The translations under genes and the position numbers were made by a program. The notes beneath the pieces were generated by a model. The model saw nothing but the letters and a program-made list of their open reading frames with translations, was not told where the DNA came from and did not search any database. From positions 102,548 to 166,547 of the forward strand of contig JAAYGT010000063.1 of assembly GCA_012727555.1 (NCBI GenBank): a stretch of 64,000 bases of DNA, in the 5' to 3' direction. Of the stretch, positions 16,397 to 25,345 are shown in pieces (position 1 is the stretch's first letter; each line of letters starts with the position of its first letter). Source of the DNA: Alcaligenaceae bacterium (lineage in GTDB: Bacteria; Pseudomonadota; Gammaproteobacteria; Burkholderiales; Burkholderiaceae_B).

Positions 16397-18679
16397 ATGG
16401 CGTTCTCCACTCTTCGTGATGCTTCATCCGGCCTGTTGGCCGTTCTGAAGAAGCGCCCGCGTCTTGGACGAAGTAAAGGTTCCAAGCCAGGTGGATTACG
16501 CCCTCCTGATCCCCTCGAAGAATCCTCAGCGCCGCCGATCGCATCACTGGCGGCACTGACCCAAACGATCAGCGCCTACCTTGATGCCAAAGACATCGAG
16601 CGGGTGCGCGAAGCTTATCGCTTTTCCGATCAGGCCCACCTGGGGCAGTTCAGGGCCAGTGGCGAACCCTACATTTCACACCCTATCGCAGTCACTGAAA
16701 TCTGTGCCGGCTGGAAGCTCGATGTCGATTCCCTCATGGCCGCCCTGCTCCACGATGTCATGGAAGATCAAGGGGTAACGAAGCAGGAGCTGGCTGAACG
16801 GTTTGGCACCGGTGTGGCAGAAATCGTCGATGGTCTTTCAAAGCTTGATCGCCTTGAATTCGCAACCAAGGCAGAGCAACAGGCAGAAAGTTTTCGCAAA
16901 ATGCTGCTGGCCATGGCGCGCGATGTTCGCGTCATTCTCATCAAACTGGCTGATCGCCTGCACAACATGCGCACCCTTGGGGCTGTCAGCAATGAAAAAC
17001 GTCGTCGCGTAGCGCGCGAAACGCTGGAAATCTATACTCCGATCGCTCACCGACTCGGCCTTAATGCCTTGTTTCGGGAACTGCAGGATCTCTGTTTTCA
17101 GGCCATGCACCCCAATCGCTACCAGGTGCTTCAGAAAGCCATGATGGCAGCGCGTGGTAACCGGCGTGAAGTAATTGGAAAAATCACGGATGCCGTTCGG
17201 GTCGCCCTGCCTGCAGCCGGCATCGAGGCGGAAGTCTCCGGACGCGAAAAGTCGCTGTTCAGCATTTACAACAAAATGCTTGAACAGAAAAAAACCTTTT
17301 CCGAGGTCCTTGATATCTACGGGTTCCGGGTCATTGTGCATACATTGCCTGAATGTTATCTGGCTCTGGGTACCCTGCATCAGTTGTACCGTCCGGTACC
17401 CGGAAAGTTCAAAGATTACATTGCCATTCCGAAGTTGAATGGTTATCAGTCGCTGCATACTACACTGGTCGGGCCTTACGGCACACCAGTCGAATTCCAG
17501 TTCCGTACCCGCGACATGGACCACGTAGCCGAAGAAGGCGTTGCCTCACACTGGCTCTACAAAGACGACAAAACCAGTCTTAACGAACTGCAAAAGCGTA
17601 CGCATCAGTGGCTGCAATCATTGCTCGATATTCAAAGCCAGACCGGCGATTCCGGTGAGTTCCTTGAACATGTCAAGGTTGATCTCTTTCCAGATGCTGT
17701 CTACGTATTCACACCGCGGGGAAAAATCATTTCATTGCCGCGCGGCGCCACGCCCATCGACCTGGCCTATGCCATTCACACCGACATCGGCAACCAGGCT
17801 GTTGCGTGCAAGGTCAATGGCGAATTCACACCGCTGCGTACCGAACTGAAAAGTGGCGATACCATCGAAATCGTCACATCACCAGCCTCCAGACCCAGTG
17901 CCCAATGGCTTAATTACGTACGCACCGGGCGGGCCCGTTCGGAAATCCGCCATTACCTGCGTACGGTCAAGTACGAAGAATCCGTGGCATTCGGGCAGCG
18001 CCTTCTCAGCCAGGCCTTTGCTCAACTGGGCATTACCGAACCGGCTCCCGATGACCCCGAATGGGAAAAACTGGCCAAGGGTTCAGGGGCCAGTTCACGT
18101 CAGGAAATTCTGGCTGACATTGGTCTGGGAAAACGGCTGGCTGCGGTTGTTGCACGCCGCTTCACGCCTGAACATGCCATCGTGGCCACCACGGCAGCCG
18201 CTGTCGATGAAATCACGGCAACAACCAACACACCCATTCTCATTCACGGCAATGAAGGCCAGGCCGTTCAATTGGCACCATGCTGCGGCCCCCTGCCAGG
18301 CGATGCCATCATCGGGGGTATTCGCCTGGGTCATGGCCTGGTCGTGCACATGGCCGAATGCGCCGTGGCGCAGCGTGCCCAGGCGCGCGAACCTGAGCGC
18401 TGGATACCCGTCACCTGGGGACGCGACACTGCCCGCCATCTGTCAACCCGCCTTGATGTAACCGTACTGAACGAACGCGGCGTGCTGGGTCGTCTGGCAG
18501 CAGAAGTGACTGAAGCAGACTCCAACATCATGCATGTCACCATGCAAGACGAACCTGGCGCCTCGACAGCGTTGCTGCACCTGACCGTTCAAGTTGACAG
18601 CCGCAAGCACCTGGCTCAGGTGATCCGGGCCATACGTCATGTGCCGCAAGTTCAGAAAATTGTGCGCGTGAAAGGCTGA
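16397..18679 (+). CDS. spoT: Bifunctional (p)ppGpp synthetase / hydrolase, SpoT type
   Basis: A 760-residue regulator of the stringent response. The hydrolase HD domain has YISHPIAVTEI and the HD pair in MAALLHDVMEDQ, with RLHNMRTLG. The synthetase domain has IYGFRVIV, FKDYIAIPKLNGYQSLHTT and EFQFRT. TGS (VYVFTPRGKIISLPRGATP) and C-terminal ACT (LDVTVLNERGVLGRLAAEV) domains follow. The start at 16397 is chosen because the upstream frame overlaps rpoZ. Both halves keep key residues, so it should make and degrade ppGpp. A separate, unrelated synthetase-domain protein is encoded at 62664-63530. Confidence 0.95.
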   Translation: MAFSTLRDASSGLLAVLKKRPRLGRSKGSKPGGLRPPDPLEESSAPPIASLAALTQTISAYLDAKDIERVREAYRFSDQAHLGQFRASGEPYISHPIAVTEICAGWKLDVDSLMAALLHDVMEDQGVTKQELAERFGTGVAEIVDGLSKLDRLEFATKAEQQAESFRKMLLAMARDVRVILIKLADRLHNMRTLGAVSNEKRRRVARETLEIYTPIAHRLGLNALFRELQDLCFQAMHPNRYQVLQKAMMAARGNRREVIGKITDAVRVALPAAGIEAEVSGREKSLFSIYNKMLEQKKTFSEVLDIYGFRVIVHTLPECYLALGTLHQLYRPVPGKFKDYIAIPKLNGYQSLHTTLVGPYGTPVEFQFRTRDMDHVAEEGVASHWLYKDDKTSLNELQKRTHQWLQSLLDIQSQTGDSGEFLEHVKVDLFPDAVYVFTPRGKIISLPRGATPIDLAYAIHTDIGNQAVACKVNGEFTPLRTELKSGDTIEIVTSPASRPSAQWLNYVRTGRARSEIRHYLRTVKYEESVAFGQRLLSQAFAQLGITEPAPDDPEWEKLAKGSGASSRQEILADIGLGKRLAAVVARRFTPEHAIVATTAAAVDEITATTNTPILIHGNEGQAVQLAPCCGPLPGDAIIGGIRLGHGLVVHMAECAVAQRAQAREPERWIPVTWGRDTARHLSTRLDVTVLNERGVLGRLAAEVTEADSNIMHVTMQDEPGASTALLHLTVQVDSRKHLAQVIRAIRHVPQVQKIVRVKG

Positions 18680-18730
18680 AACCTGTTGCCAAGAATCTGC
18701 AAGATCTTGGTGCGCAGGAACCTGCCTGTG

Positions 18731-18759
18731 TTCAGGGCAATCCAGCCTGGCGCCCTGAA
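18731..18759. terminator. Inverted repeat between convergent spoT and M23 genes
   Basis: TTCAGGGC (18731-18738) and GCCCTGAA (18752-18759) pair perfectly with a 13-nt loop, in the 93-bp gap between two converging stops. It could serve both transcripts; there is no U tract. Confidence 0.4.
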
Positions 18760-18772
18760 TGGGCTTGCATAC

Positions 18773-19624
18773 TTACTGACGCAAAAAGATGGCGGGGTCA
18801 ACCCTGACATTGTTAAGACTGACATTCCAGTGCAAATGCGGTCCGGTTGACCGACCGGTGGATCCTGTGCGCGCAATGATCTGACCACGCTTGACTGTGT
18901 CTCCCACCTTGACATCAAATGCCGATAAATGGCAGTACATGGTGATCAGGCCGTGCCCGTGATCCACAAAAACTGTTTTTCCGTTGAAGTAGTAGTCAGC
19001 CACAATGGTGACCACGCCATCGGCCGGTGCCTTGACGGGTGTACCTGTGGGCACTGCAAAATCAAGCCCGGAGTGTGCATTGCGTTCCTGACCGTTGAAG
19101 AAACGGCGCAGACCAAAGGGGCTTGAAAGACGCCCTTGCACAGGTTTGTCGAACAGCACATTGCTTGGGGGGTGATCACGAAATCGGGCATATGCCTGCA
19201 TCTGTTCACGAAACTCACGTTCGTAGCGTTTCAATTGCTCCGGATCCGGATCAACATGGCGTGTATTCTTGAGCGTGATGTGCTGGCTTTTGTAGGTTTT
19301 TGGATTGATCGTGAAATCGATTGTGTAGTCTCGACCAGACTCGGTGACACGCACCGCACTTTTGCCGGGTACTGCCTTCAGATCGATACCCACCAGAGCC
19401 AGCCATTGCTGATCGGAGTCTTTGACGACCAGCACGGGAAGTTCGTTGTAGGTCACGGCGGGACGATTGACTGACGGCTTGAGTGTCAGCGCAGCCACAC
19501 CACCCGGCACAGGCTGGTGCAACTGGCGCGCAATGTAACCTGCCGATGCCTGGGCATGGACTGCAGCCAGCATCCCCCAAAAAAAGACGACAACAAGAGC
19601 CAGTTTGTGTACTGCTGCCTTCAT
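18773..19624 (-). CDS. M23 family peptidoglycan endopeptidase, secreted
   Basis: A 283-residue periplasmic zinc peptidase. The signal peptide ends near VHAQA. An N-terminal beta domain (about 30-140) precedes the LytM domain with the full zinc set: HSGLDFAVPTGTPVKAPADG, HGHGLITMYCHL and TGPHLHWNVSL. The ligands are present, so it is probably an active cell-wall hydrolase rather than a degenerate activator like NlpD. The start at 19624 overlaps the stop of the EamA gene by ATGA. Confidence 0.9.
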   Translation of the reverse strand: MKAAVHKLALVVVFFWGMLAAVHAQASAGYIARQLHQPVPGGVAALTLKPSVNRPAVTYNELPVLVVKDSDQQWLALVGIDLKAVPGKSAVRVTESGRDYTIDFTINPKTYKSQHITLKNTRHVDPDPEQLKRYEREFREQMQAYARFRDHPPSNVLFDKPVQGRLSSPFGLRRFFNGQERNAHSGLDFAVPTGTPVKAPADGVVTIVADYYFNGKTVFVDHGHGLITMYCHLSAFDVKVGDTVKRGQIIARTGSTGRSTGPHLHWNVSLNNVRVDPAIFLRQ

Positions 19625-20493
19625 ACGCGTACTTTCCAACGCCAATTACATAAAACAACGCCCATCAGGGCGACGGCAAATCCGGTGATCTGGATCGTAC
19701 CCAGACGATCACCAAACAGAAACCAGGCCTGCAGCGCTGCCAGAGGGGGAGCAAGAAACATGAGCGATGAGGCTTTGGCGGCCTGACCACGACGCACCAG
19801 CCAGACCAGAAGAAACGCGCCAACCCCTGAAAGGACAAACGATGCCCAGGCAAGAGCGCCCCACAAGGCCAGGGACCCATCCCAATGGCGTTCACCAAGC
19901 AACACAACGAAGACCGCCGTGAAAACCATGGAGCCCATGTTCTGGATAGCTGACGAAACGCGGATATCGCTACCGGCAATCGATGTTTTCTGCAACAGCG
20001 TACCGAGCGTGATCGAAAAAATAGCCAGCAACCCGATGGATAGCCCCATCCAGCCAAAAGACTGGTCGCCGCCCGCCTGCAGACCCGGCTGTACAACCAG
20101 AGCCACACCAGTCAGCCCCAGAGCCAATCCTGCCCAAACGCGCGTGTCAGGGCGCTCTCCGAGCGCCGGAATGGCAAGAACTGCAGTGAATACAGGTTGC
20201 AGCGCCCCGAGTAAAGCCATGATTGCAGGCGGCACTCCGTGTCCGATCGCCCAGTAGGTACCCGACAGGTACAGACCCTGCAAAAGCACACCGGCCAGCA
20301 GGTGACGTGGAAATTGCCGTAGTGGTGGCCAAGGGAGACGCAACCACAGTGCAATGCCCGTGAACATGGCCGCCGCAATTGCTGTACGGACCATGAGAAA
20401 CAATGTGGTGTCGGCATGGGGCAAGATGAACTTGCCCACCGTGAATCCGGTGGACCACACGAACACGAAAACAACGGAAAGAATGAGAACCAT
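19621..20493 (-). CDS. EamA/DMT family inner-membrane transporter
   Basis: A 290-residue protein with ten hydrophobic segments arranged as two EamA repeats (for example ILSVVFVFVWSTGFTVGKF at the start and TIQITGFAVALMGVVLCNW at the end). Members export amino acids or other metabolites; the substrate here is unknown. It overlaps the M23 peptidase gene by ATGA, an unusual partnership, and lies 26 bp downstream of the YbbA-like ATPase gene, so all three are probably co-transcribed. Confidence 0.87.
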   Translation of the reverse strand: MVLILSVVFVFVWSTGFTVGKFILPHADTTLFLMVRTAIAAAMFTGIALWLRLPWPPLRQFPRHLLAGVLLQGLYLSGTYWAIGHGVPPAIMALLGALQPVFTAVLAIPALGERPDTRVWAGLALGLTGVALVVQPGLQAGGDQSFGWMGLSIGLLAIFSITLGTLLQKTSIAGSDIRVSSAIQNMGSMVFTAVFVVLLGERHWDGSLALWGALAWASFVLSGVGAFLLVWLVRRGQAAKASSLMFLAPPLAALQAWFLFGDRLGTIQITGFAVALMGVVLCNWRWKVRV

Positions 20494-20519
20494 GAATGAC
20501 CGAGCGCCCGGGGCAATGA

Positions 20520-21188
20520 TCAGACAACCGGAACCGGTTCGAGACGGAATTCGCGGGAACAGCGTGAGGCCAGCGCGGCATCGTGGGTTACCAGAACCAG
20601 TGTCGTTTGACGTTCCAGATGCAGCGAAAACATGAGTTCAATCACTTTTTCTCCAGTGGCCGCATCAAGACTGCCTGTGGGTTCATCGGCAAACAGTATT
20701 TTGGGTTGAACCACAAAGGCACGGGCAAGCGAGACACGTTGTTGTTCACCCCCGGAAAGCGTGCGCGGGTAGTGCTGCATGCGCTGGCTCAGGCCCACAC
20801 GTTCGAGCATGGCACGGGCATCGGACAGCGCAGGCTTGCCGGCCAGTTCAAGTGGCAGCATCACGTTTTCCAGTGCGGTAAGATTAGGCAGCAACTGAAA
20901 GGATTGAAAGACGAAACCCACGTGGCGTGACCTGAGTTGTGCTCGCTGTTCTTCGTTCATCTGGAAAATGTCGTGGCCCAGCAGGCGCACCGTACCCGAT
21001 GACGGGGTATCGAGACCGGCCATCAGCCCTAGCAGGGTCGATTTTCCGGAACCTGAGCGGCCCGTGATGGCCAGGGTTTCACCCGGTTGCACACCGAAAC
21101 TGATGTTCTCAAGCAAGGTCAGTGTGCCGCTCGAGTCGGTAACACGTTTGCTTAACTGATCAACCTCGATGGAATGGACGCTTTTCAT
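20520..21188 (-). CDS. ABC transporter ATPase, YbbA/LolD-like
   Basis: A 222-residue ATPase of the MacB/LolD class. Walker A is ITGRSGSGKSTLLGLMAGLD, the LolD-type RSRHVGFVFQSFQLLPNLTA is clear, the signature is TLSGGEQQRVSLARA and Walker B is KILFADEPTGSLDAATG. In many proteobacteria ybbA is divergent from tesA and followed by the large permease ybbP. Here it is divergent from tesA, but the next gene is an EamA transporter and no YbbP-like permease is in the window. Its ATG on the minus strand shares CATG with the tesA start. Confidence 0.87.
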   Translation of the reverse strand: MKSVHSIEVDQLSKRVTDSSGTLTLLENISFGVQPGETLAITGRSGSGKSTLLGLMAGLDTPSSGTVRLLGHDIFQMNEEQRAQLRSRHVGFVFQSFQLLPNLTALENVMLPLELAGKPALSDARAMLERVGLSQRMQHYPRTLSGGEQQRVSLARAFVVQPKILFADEPTGSLDAATGEKVIELMFSLHLERQTTLVLVTHDAALASRCSREFRLEPVPVV

Positions 21189-21843
21189 GAATGTATCCGG
21201 TAAAAGACGCTTTTTCCTGAGCTCAATGCTGGCACTTGGCCTGACGACTATTGTTCACACACCCCACGCAACCACTTCGCAAACCACAAGCAAAAAAAAC
21301 GTGCTTGTGATCGGTGACAGTTTATCGGCCGAATATGGCCTGCAACGTGGTACGGGCTGGGTTGAACTGATCGCACAGCGCCTTCAGGAAAGGCATCCAG
21401 AATACCAGATTCAAAACAGCAGTATCAGTGGCGACACGACCCGCGGCGGGGTTTCGCGTCTTCCCGATGCACTTGATACCTACAAACCGTCGATCGTTAT
21501 TCTGGAACTGGGTGCCAACGATGCCTTGCGGGGATTACCACTGGAAGCGACCCGTGAAAACCTGAATCACATGATCAACATGGTGCATCAGACCGGAGCC
21601 CGTGTGCTGCTGGTCGGCATGCAGATTCCACCCAACTATGGCAGAACCTACACGCGCCAGTTTCAGCAACTGTTCCCCGATCTGGCACAGGAAACCGGCA
21701 GCGCACTGGTTCCCTTCCTGCTTGAAGGTATCGCTGCTGACCTGGGTTTTTTTCAGTCAGACACCATTCACCCGAATGAAAAGGCACAACCCGTGCTCGC
21801 CGACACGGTCTGGTCAGCACTGGCACCTATGCTGCAACCTTGA
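21187..21843 (+). CDS. tesA: Periplasmic acyl-CoA thioesterase / lysophospholipase, TesA-like
   Basis: A 218-residue SGNH hydrolase. The signal peptide (LSSMLALGLTTIVHTPHAT) leads to block I with the nucleophile Ser in VLVIGDSLSAEYGL, then SISGDTTRGG, block III GANDALRG and the Asp-His pair in DTIHPNEKAQ. It hydrolyses acyl-CoA or lysophospholipids in the periplasm. Two ATGs are possible, 21169 and 21187; the second gives a better signal peptide and overlaps the minus-strand ATG of the ATPase gene. Neither has a strong ribosome binding site. Confidence 0.92.
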   Translation: MNVSGKRRFFLSSMLALGLTTIVHTPHATTSQTTSKKNVLVIGDSLSAEYGLQRGTGWVELIAQRLQERHPEYQIQNSSISGDTTRGGVSRLPDALDTYKPSIVILELGANDALRGLPLEATRENLNHMINMVHQTGARVLLVGMQIPPNYGRTYTRQFQQLFPDLAQETGSALVPFLLEGIAADLGFFQSDTIHPNEKAQPVLADTVWSALAPMLQP

Positions 21844-21847
21844 CAAC

Positions 21848-23056
21848 TCAGGCGCCCACCACGCAATTGCGTGACAATTTCTTGGCCTCGTACAAACGTT
21901 CATCGGCCCGTCGGGCAACGATTTCAAGTGTCTCGCCAGGCCTGAACATGGCCACACCGATACTGACCGTAAAATTCAGGGTACGCCCATGATGATCGGT
22001 CACCGGCGTGATTTCCGCCTGGGCACGGATCCGCTCCGCCGTTTCAAGTGCCTGTGCGCGTGTTGCCTGTGTAAGGACAACAACGAATTCCTCGCCCCCG
22101 TAACGCGCAGCAAAATCATTTTTGCCGGCCACCTGACGCAGCAATCGGGCAAATTCTGCCAGCACACGGTCACCCACGGGATGGCCGTACTGGTCGTTGA
22201 TGCGCTTGAAATGATCGAGGTCCATCATGAGCAGGGCCATCTGCTTGTCACCCCTGGCCTGCAGGGCCTGATCGAGACTGTGTGCCAGAGCGCCCCGGTT
22301 CAACAGGCCTGTCAAGGGGTCGTGTGTTGCTTCGCGATACAGCCGCAGCAACAGACCAAGATGAAAATAATTCGATGTAAGAGCGATGGTCAGCAATGCA
22401 AAAAGGAGCCATGATTCCTGCAACCCTGCAGCTGTAAACCAGTTTCCCGTCAGGTACTGCGAGGCTCCTTGGGCAAGCAGTAAAACCGCGCCCACCACCC
22501 CGGATTCGATCAGGGTGAAGGGAAACAGACTGAGCATGACCACCAGCATGTAGGGAATGAAACTGTATCCGACCAGATCGTGAGTGCCTGGGTGCCGTGT
22601 CAGTGCAAAAAGAACGAGCACGTAGAATGCCGCAGGCAGAAAGAACAGCAAGCCCGCCGAGACCCGTGCGCGATTGAATCGGCCTGCGCTGCCGCGCGCA
22701 AGAAACACGGCCAGCACAAGACCCGCCATCATGAAGATGCGGCCCACGAGCGTGTACGAACGTGTGTCATCGGGTAATAAAAAGAAATCAAGCACAGCCC
22801 AGAAAGGCAGCAGGACAAGAAAGAGAATGGCAATGACCGTGACGCGACCACGAAGGTAATCGCCACGCGCATATGAAAAATCTTTTGAATGGTGCCTGCC
22901 ACACAAGGTGTCGGCGATTGAGCTGACGCCAATGGCCTTCAGGCTATGCAAGGTACCCGCCTGAGAAAGCAGGGTTTGTGCGTTAGCCTGGGGAGCCGGT
23001 GATGAGTCGGCCACGGACATGGCTCCAGCGTGAACGGAAGACGCTTTCTTGTTCAT
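21848..23056 (-). CDS. Membrane-bound diguanylate cyclase (GGDEF)
   Basis: A 402-residue c-di-GMP synthase. Six hydrophobic segments span roughly residues 70-245, followed by the GGDEF domain with HDPLTGLLNRGALAHSL, MALLMMDLDHFKRINDQYGH, the active ARYGGEEFVVVL and TVSIGVAMF. The product-inhibition motif RxxD is absent: the matching position reads GKND. So this cyclase may lack I-site feedback. The start at 23056 skips about 49 residues of the longer frame that look non-coding. It is transcribed in the same direction as ppiD but is separated from it by two hairpins. Confidence 0.88.
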   Translation of the reverse strand: MNKKASSVHAGAMSVADSSPAPQANAQTLLSQAGTLHSLKAIGVSSIADTLCGRHHSKDFSYARGDYLRGRVTVIAILFLVLLPFWAVLDFFLLPDDTRSYTLVGRIFMMAGLVLAVFLARGSAGRFNRARVSAGLLFFLPAAFYVLVLFALTRHPGTHDLVGYSFIPYMLVVMLSLFPFTLIESGVVGAVLLLAQGASQYLTGNWFTAAGLQESWLLFALLTIALTSNYFHLGLLLRLYREATHDPLTGLLNRGALAHSLDQALQARGDKQMALLMMDLDHFKRINDQYGHPVGDRVLAEFARLLRQVAGKNDFAARYGGEEFVVVLTQATRAQALETAERIRAQAEITPVTDHHGRTLNFTVSIGVAMFRPGETLEIVARRADERLYEAKKLSRNCVVGA

Positions 23057-23149
23057 GGGCAGGAATACGGTGAAGTGGACACGCAGTGGATTCAGACAGG
23101 AGAGTCCGGGCAAGACCTGGACAAGAGTAACATGAGTCGTCAAATATGC

Positions 23150-23216
23150 AACAGGCCGACATTGGGTCGGCCTGTTTTTGGTATCAGATCGAATCAGGCG
23201 CACCTGATTCGATCTG
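23150..23216 (-). terminator. Two tandem hairpins after ppiD
   Basis: The first is a perfect 14-bp inverted repeat with arms at 23185-23198 and 23203-23216 and a 4-nt loop, 17 bp past the ppiD stop. The second has 11-bp arms at 23150-23160 and 23166-23176 with a 5-nt loop. On the plus strand the second is followed by TTTTTGG, so it may work in both directions. Together they isolate ppiD from the diguanylate cyclase gene. Confidence 0.75.
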
Positions 23217-23232
23217 TTGATCGGGTGCTGTT

Positions 23233-25200
23233 TCAGCGTTGCTCTTTTCCTTCGATCACCGCTTCGGCTTCAGGCAACAAAGTAACGCCTGCCTGCTGGC
23301 GCAGTGCCTTCAGGACAGCCTGTTCTTCAGCGTTGCCCAAGGCGGAATTCAGTTGCAAAGGCAACGAGGCCAGCACGGGGCTGGATTCATCGCCGGCCTG
23401 TACCCGAGTGACCTGCGCAACCACATAGCCGGCAGGTGTTTCTGTACCTGTGAAGGCCGGCAACGGTTCGCGAGCCACACTGAAAACGGCTTCAAGGGTG
23501 GCCTGATCAATGCCTTGCGGATTGATACGGCTGATATCAAGAGGCGTCTGGAACAGATCAAGGGCAGCCTGGTCAGGTTGTGATGCCTTGAGCGCTGCAA
23601 GCCACTGTTCACCCGCCTGACGCGCCGCTGTGCGCGCACGCTCGGCAACCAGACGATCACGGACAAGATCAGTGACTTTCTCGAGTGGTGGCACCTGGGC
23701 GGGCACCAGGGCATCGACTCTGAAAACCACCAGGGTATCCGGTGAAATCTCGATGACACCCGAATTCTGTTTTTCGTTCAGCACCGATGCTGAAAACACA
23801 GCGCGTCGGACCCGGTCATCGCCCAGCACGGCCGAATCGGGCGATGCACTGGCCGGGTTGTCGGCCTGTACAAAGGCAGCAGGCAAAAGACGATCGCGTG
23901 CGATGCCATCGGCATGCCGTATTTTCAGGCCCAGGCCATCGGCGGCCGGCGCCAGCGAAGAAGGATTGTCGTACACCAGATTGGTGAGCCGCGTTGCCAT
24001 GTCGGCAAAGCGTTCTGCCGCCAGCTGACGACGCACTTCATGCTCGACCTTGGCACGGGCTTCTTCGAAGGTTTCACCCTTTTCAGGTTGGATTTCATTG
24101 GCCTTGAAAATATGAAAGCCCGAGGGGCCCTGAACCACAGGCGACACTGAACCCTGGGCAAGCGCAAACACGGCTTTTTCAAATTCGGCAGGCCAGCTGC
24201 CCGGAGAGATCCAGCCCAGCACACCACCCGCAGACGATGAACCGGCGTCTTCGGATTGTTCACGCGCGATGTCGGCGAACGTGTCGGGCGCAGCAGCCAC
24301 CTGATCGTGCACAGCCTGTGCCTTGGCGCGAACCTGGTCAACTTGATCAGGGTTGGCACCTGATGGAATGTTGAACTGGATATGGCTGACGTTCACACGG
24401 CCCGGCTGTACATAGCGCGCCTTGTTCTGGTTGTAATAGGCTGTAAGATCTGCTTCGCTGACGGCAGGCAAACCAGCGAGGGCGGCCTCTTCGTTGAGAA
24501 GGAGATAATCGACACTGACCTGCTCGGGCAGTTCGAGCGACGATGCGTTCTGGTTGTACCAGGTCTGGATGTCATCGGGCGTGACACGGATTTCTGCCGA
24601 ATAATCAGTGGCACTGAAAGTGCGCAAGCGAACTGTGCGCTGTTCGCTCAGGGCACGGTCAAGCTGTTTCAGGGTAACGGCAGGCACCGACGCCGTAGCC
24701 GCCACAGGCCCCAGCACACGATTCATGGCAAGCTCGGCACGCTGGCCTTGTTCGAAGTCGCGTGTATTCAAGCCGACCGAAGCCAGAACTTCGTTGTAAC
24801 GTTCAGGCGAAAACCGGCCATCGACCTGCAACTGGGGAATGGCGGCGATCGACTGGCGCAAGGCGTCGTCAGACACATTGAACCGATACCGGGTTGCGGC
24901 ATCAAGCACAATGCGGCGGTCGATCAGCGATTCGATCAGTGCTTTTCGAACAGCAGGATTTTCGAGAAGCTCGGGATCAAACCCGCCTTGCAGGGTTTGC
25001 TGCATCTGTTCAAGCTGCTGCCGGCGCGCCTGGTCGTATTCAAGTGTGGTGACGGCGGAGTCACCCACTTTCGCGAGCTCTTGGTCACCGGATACATAAT
25101 TGGTGTAGCCACTGACACCGATCAGTACGAATGACGGAAGAATGAGGATGAGCAGCACGAGCTGCATCAGGCGCTGATGTGTACGGATAAAGTCAAACAT
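23233..25200 (-). CDS. ppiD: Periplasmic folding factor PpiD-like (SurA_N / parvulin)
   Basis: A 655-residue inner-membrane-anchored chaperone at the SecYEG exit site. A single N-terminal membrane helix (LMQLVLLILILPSFVLIGVS) precedes the SurA_N domain (about 40-180). A parvulin domain around residues 265-365 has VNVSHIQFNIP, EQSEDAGSSSAGGVLGWIS and PVVQGPSGFHIFKANEIQPE. A second, poorer parvulin-like region follows. Length and order fit PpiD. Strong hairpins close the transcript. Confidence 0.92.
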   Translation of the reverse strand: MFDFIRTHQRLMQLVLLILILPSFVLIGVSGYTNYVSGDQELAKVGDSAVTTLEYDQARRQQLEQMQQTLQGGFDPELLENPAVRKALIESLIDRRIVLDAATRYRFNVSDDALRQSIAAIPQLQVDGRFSPERYNEVLASVGLNTRDFEQGQRAELAMNRVLGPVAATASVPAVTLKQLDRALSEQRTVRLRTFSATDYSAEIRVTPDDIQTWYNQNASSLELPEQVSVDYLLLNEEAALAGLPAVSEADLTAYYNQNKARYVQPGRVNVSHIQFNIPSGANPDQVDQVRAKAQAVHDQVAAAPDTFADIAREQSEDAGSSSAGGVLGWISPGSWPAEFEKAVFALAQGSVSPVVQGPSGFHIFKANEIQPEKGETFEEARAKVEHEVRRQLAAERFADMATRLTNLVYDNPSSLAPAADGLGLKIRHADGIARDRLLPAAFVQADNPASASPDSAVLGDDRVRRAVFSASVLNEKQNSGVIEISPDTLVVFRVDALVPAQVPPLEKVTDLVRDRLVAERARTAARQAGEQWLAALKASQPDQAALDLFQTPLDISRINPQGIDQATLEAVFSVAREPLPAFTGTETPAGYVVAQVTRVQAGDESSPVLASLPLQLNSALGNAEEQAVLKALRQQAGVTLLPEAEAVIEGKEQR

Positions 25201-25345
25201 TGCTTACTCACAAGACTGCGAACCACACTGACCCACAGCGTACAGAAAAACATGCGGCAGTTTACCACCACACGTCCCCGTTCCTGACATTGCCATTAAA
25301 ATCAGGGTATCGGTACTCCAAACTGCCACCCTTACCGGAAAGCCC

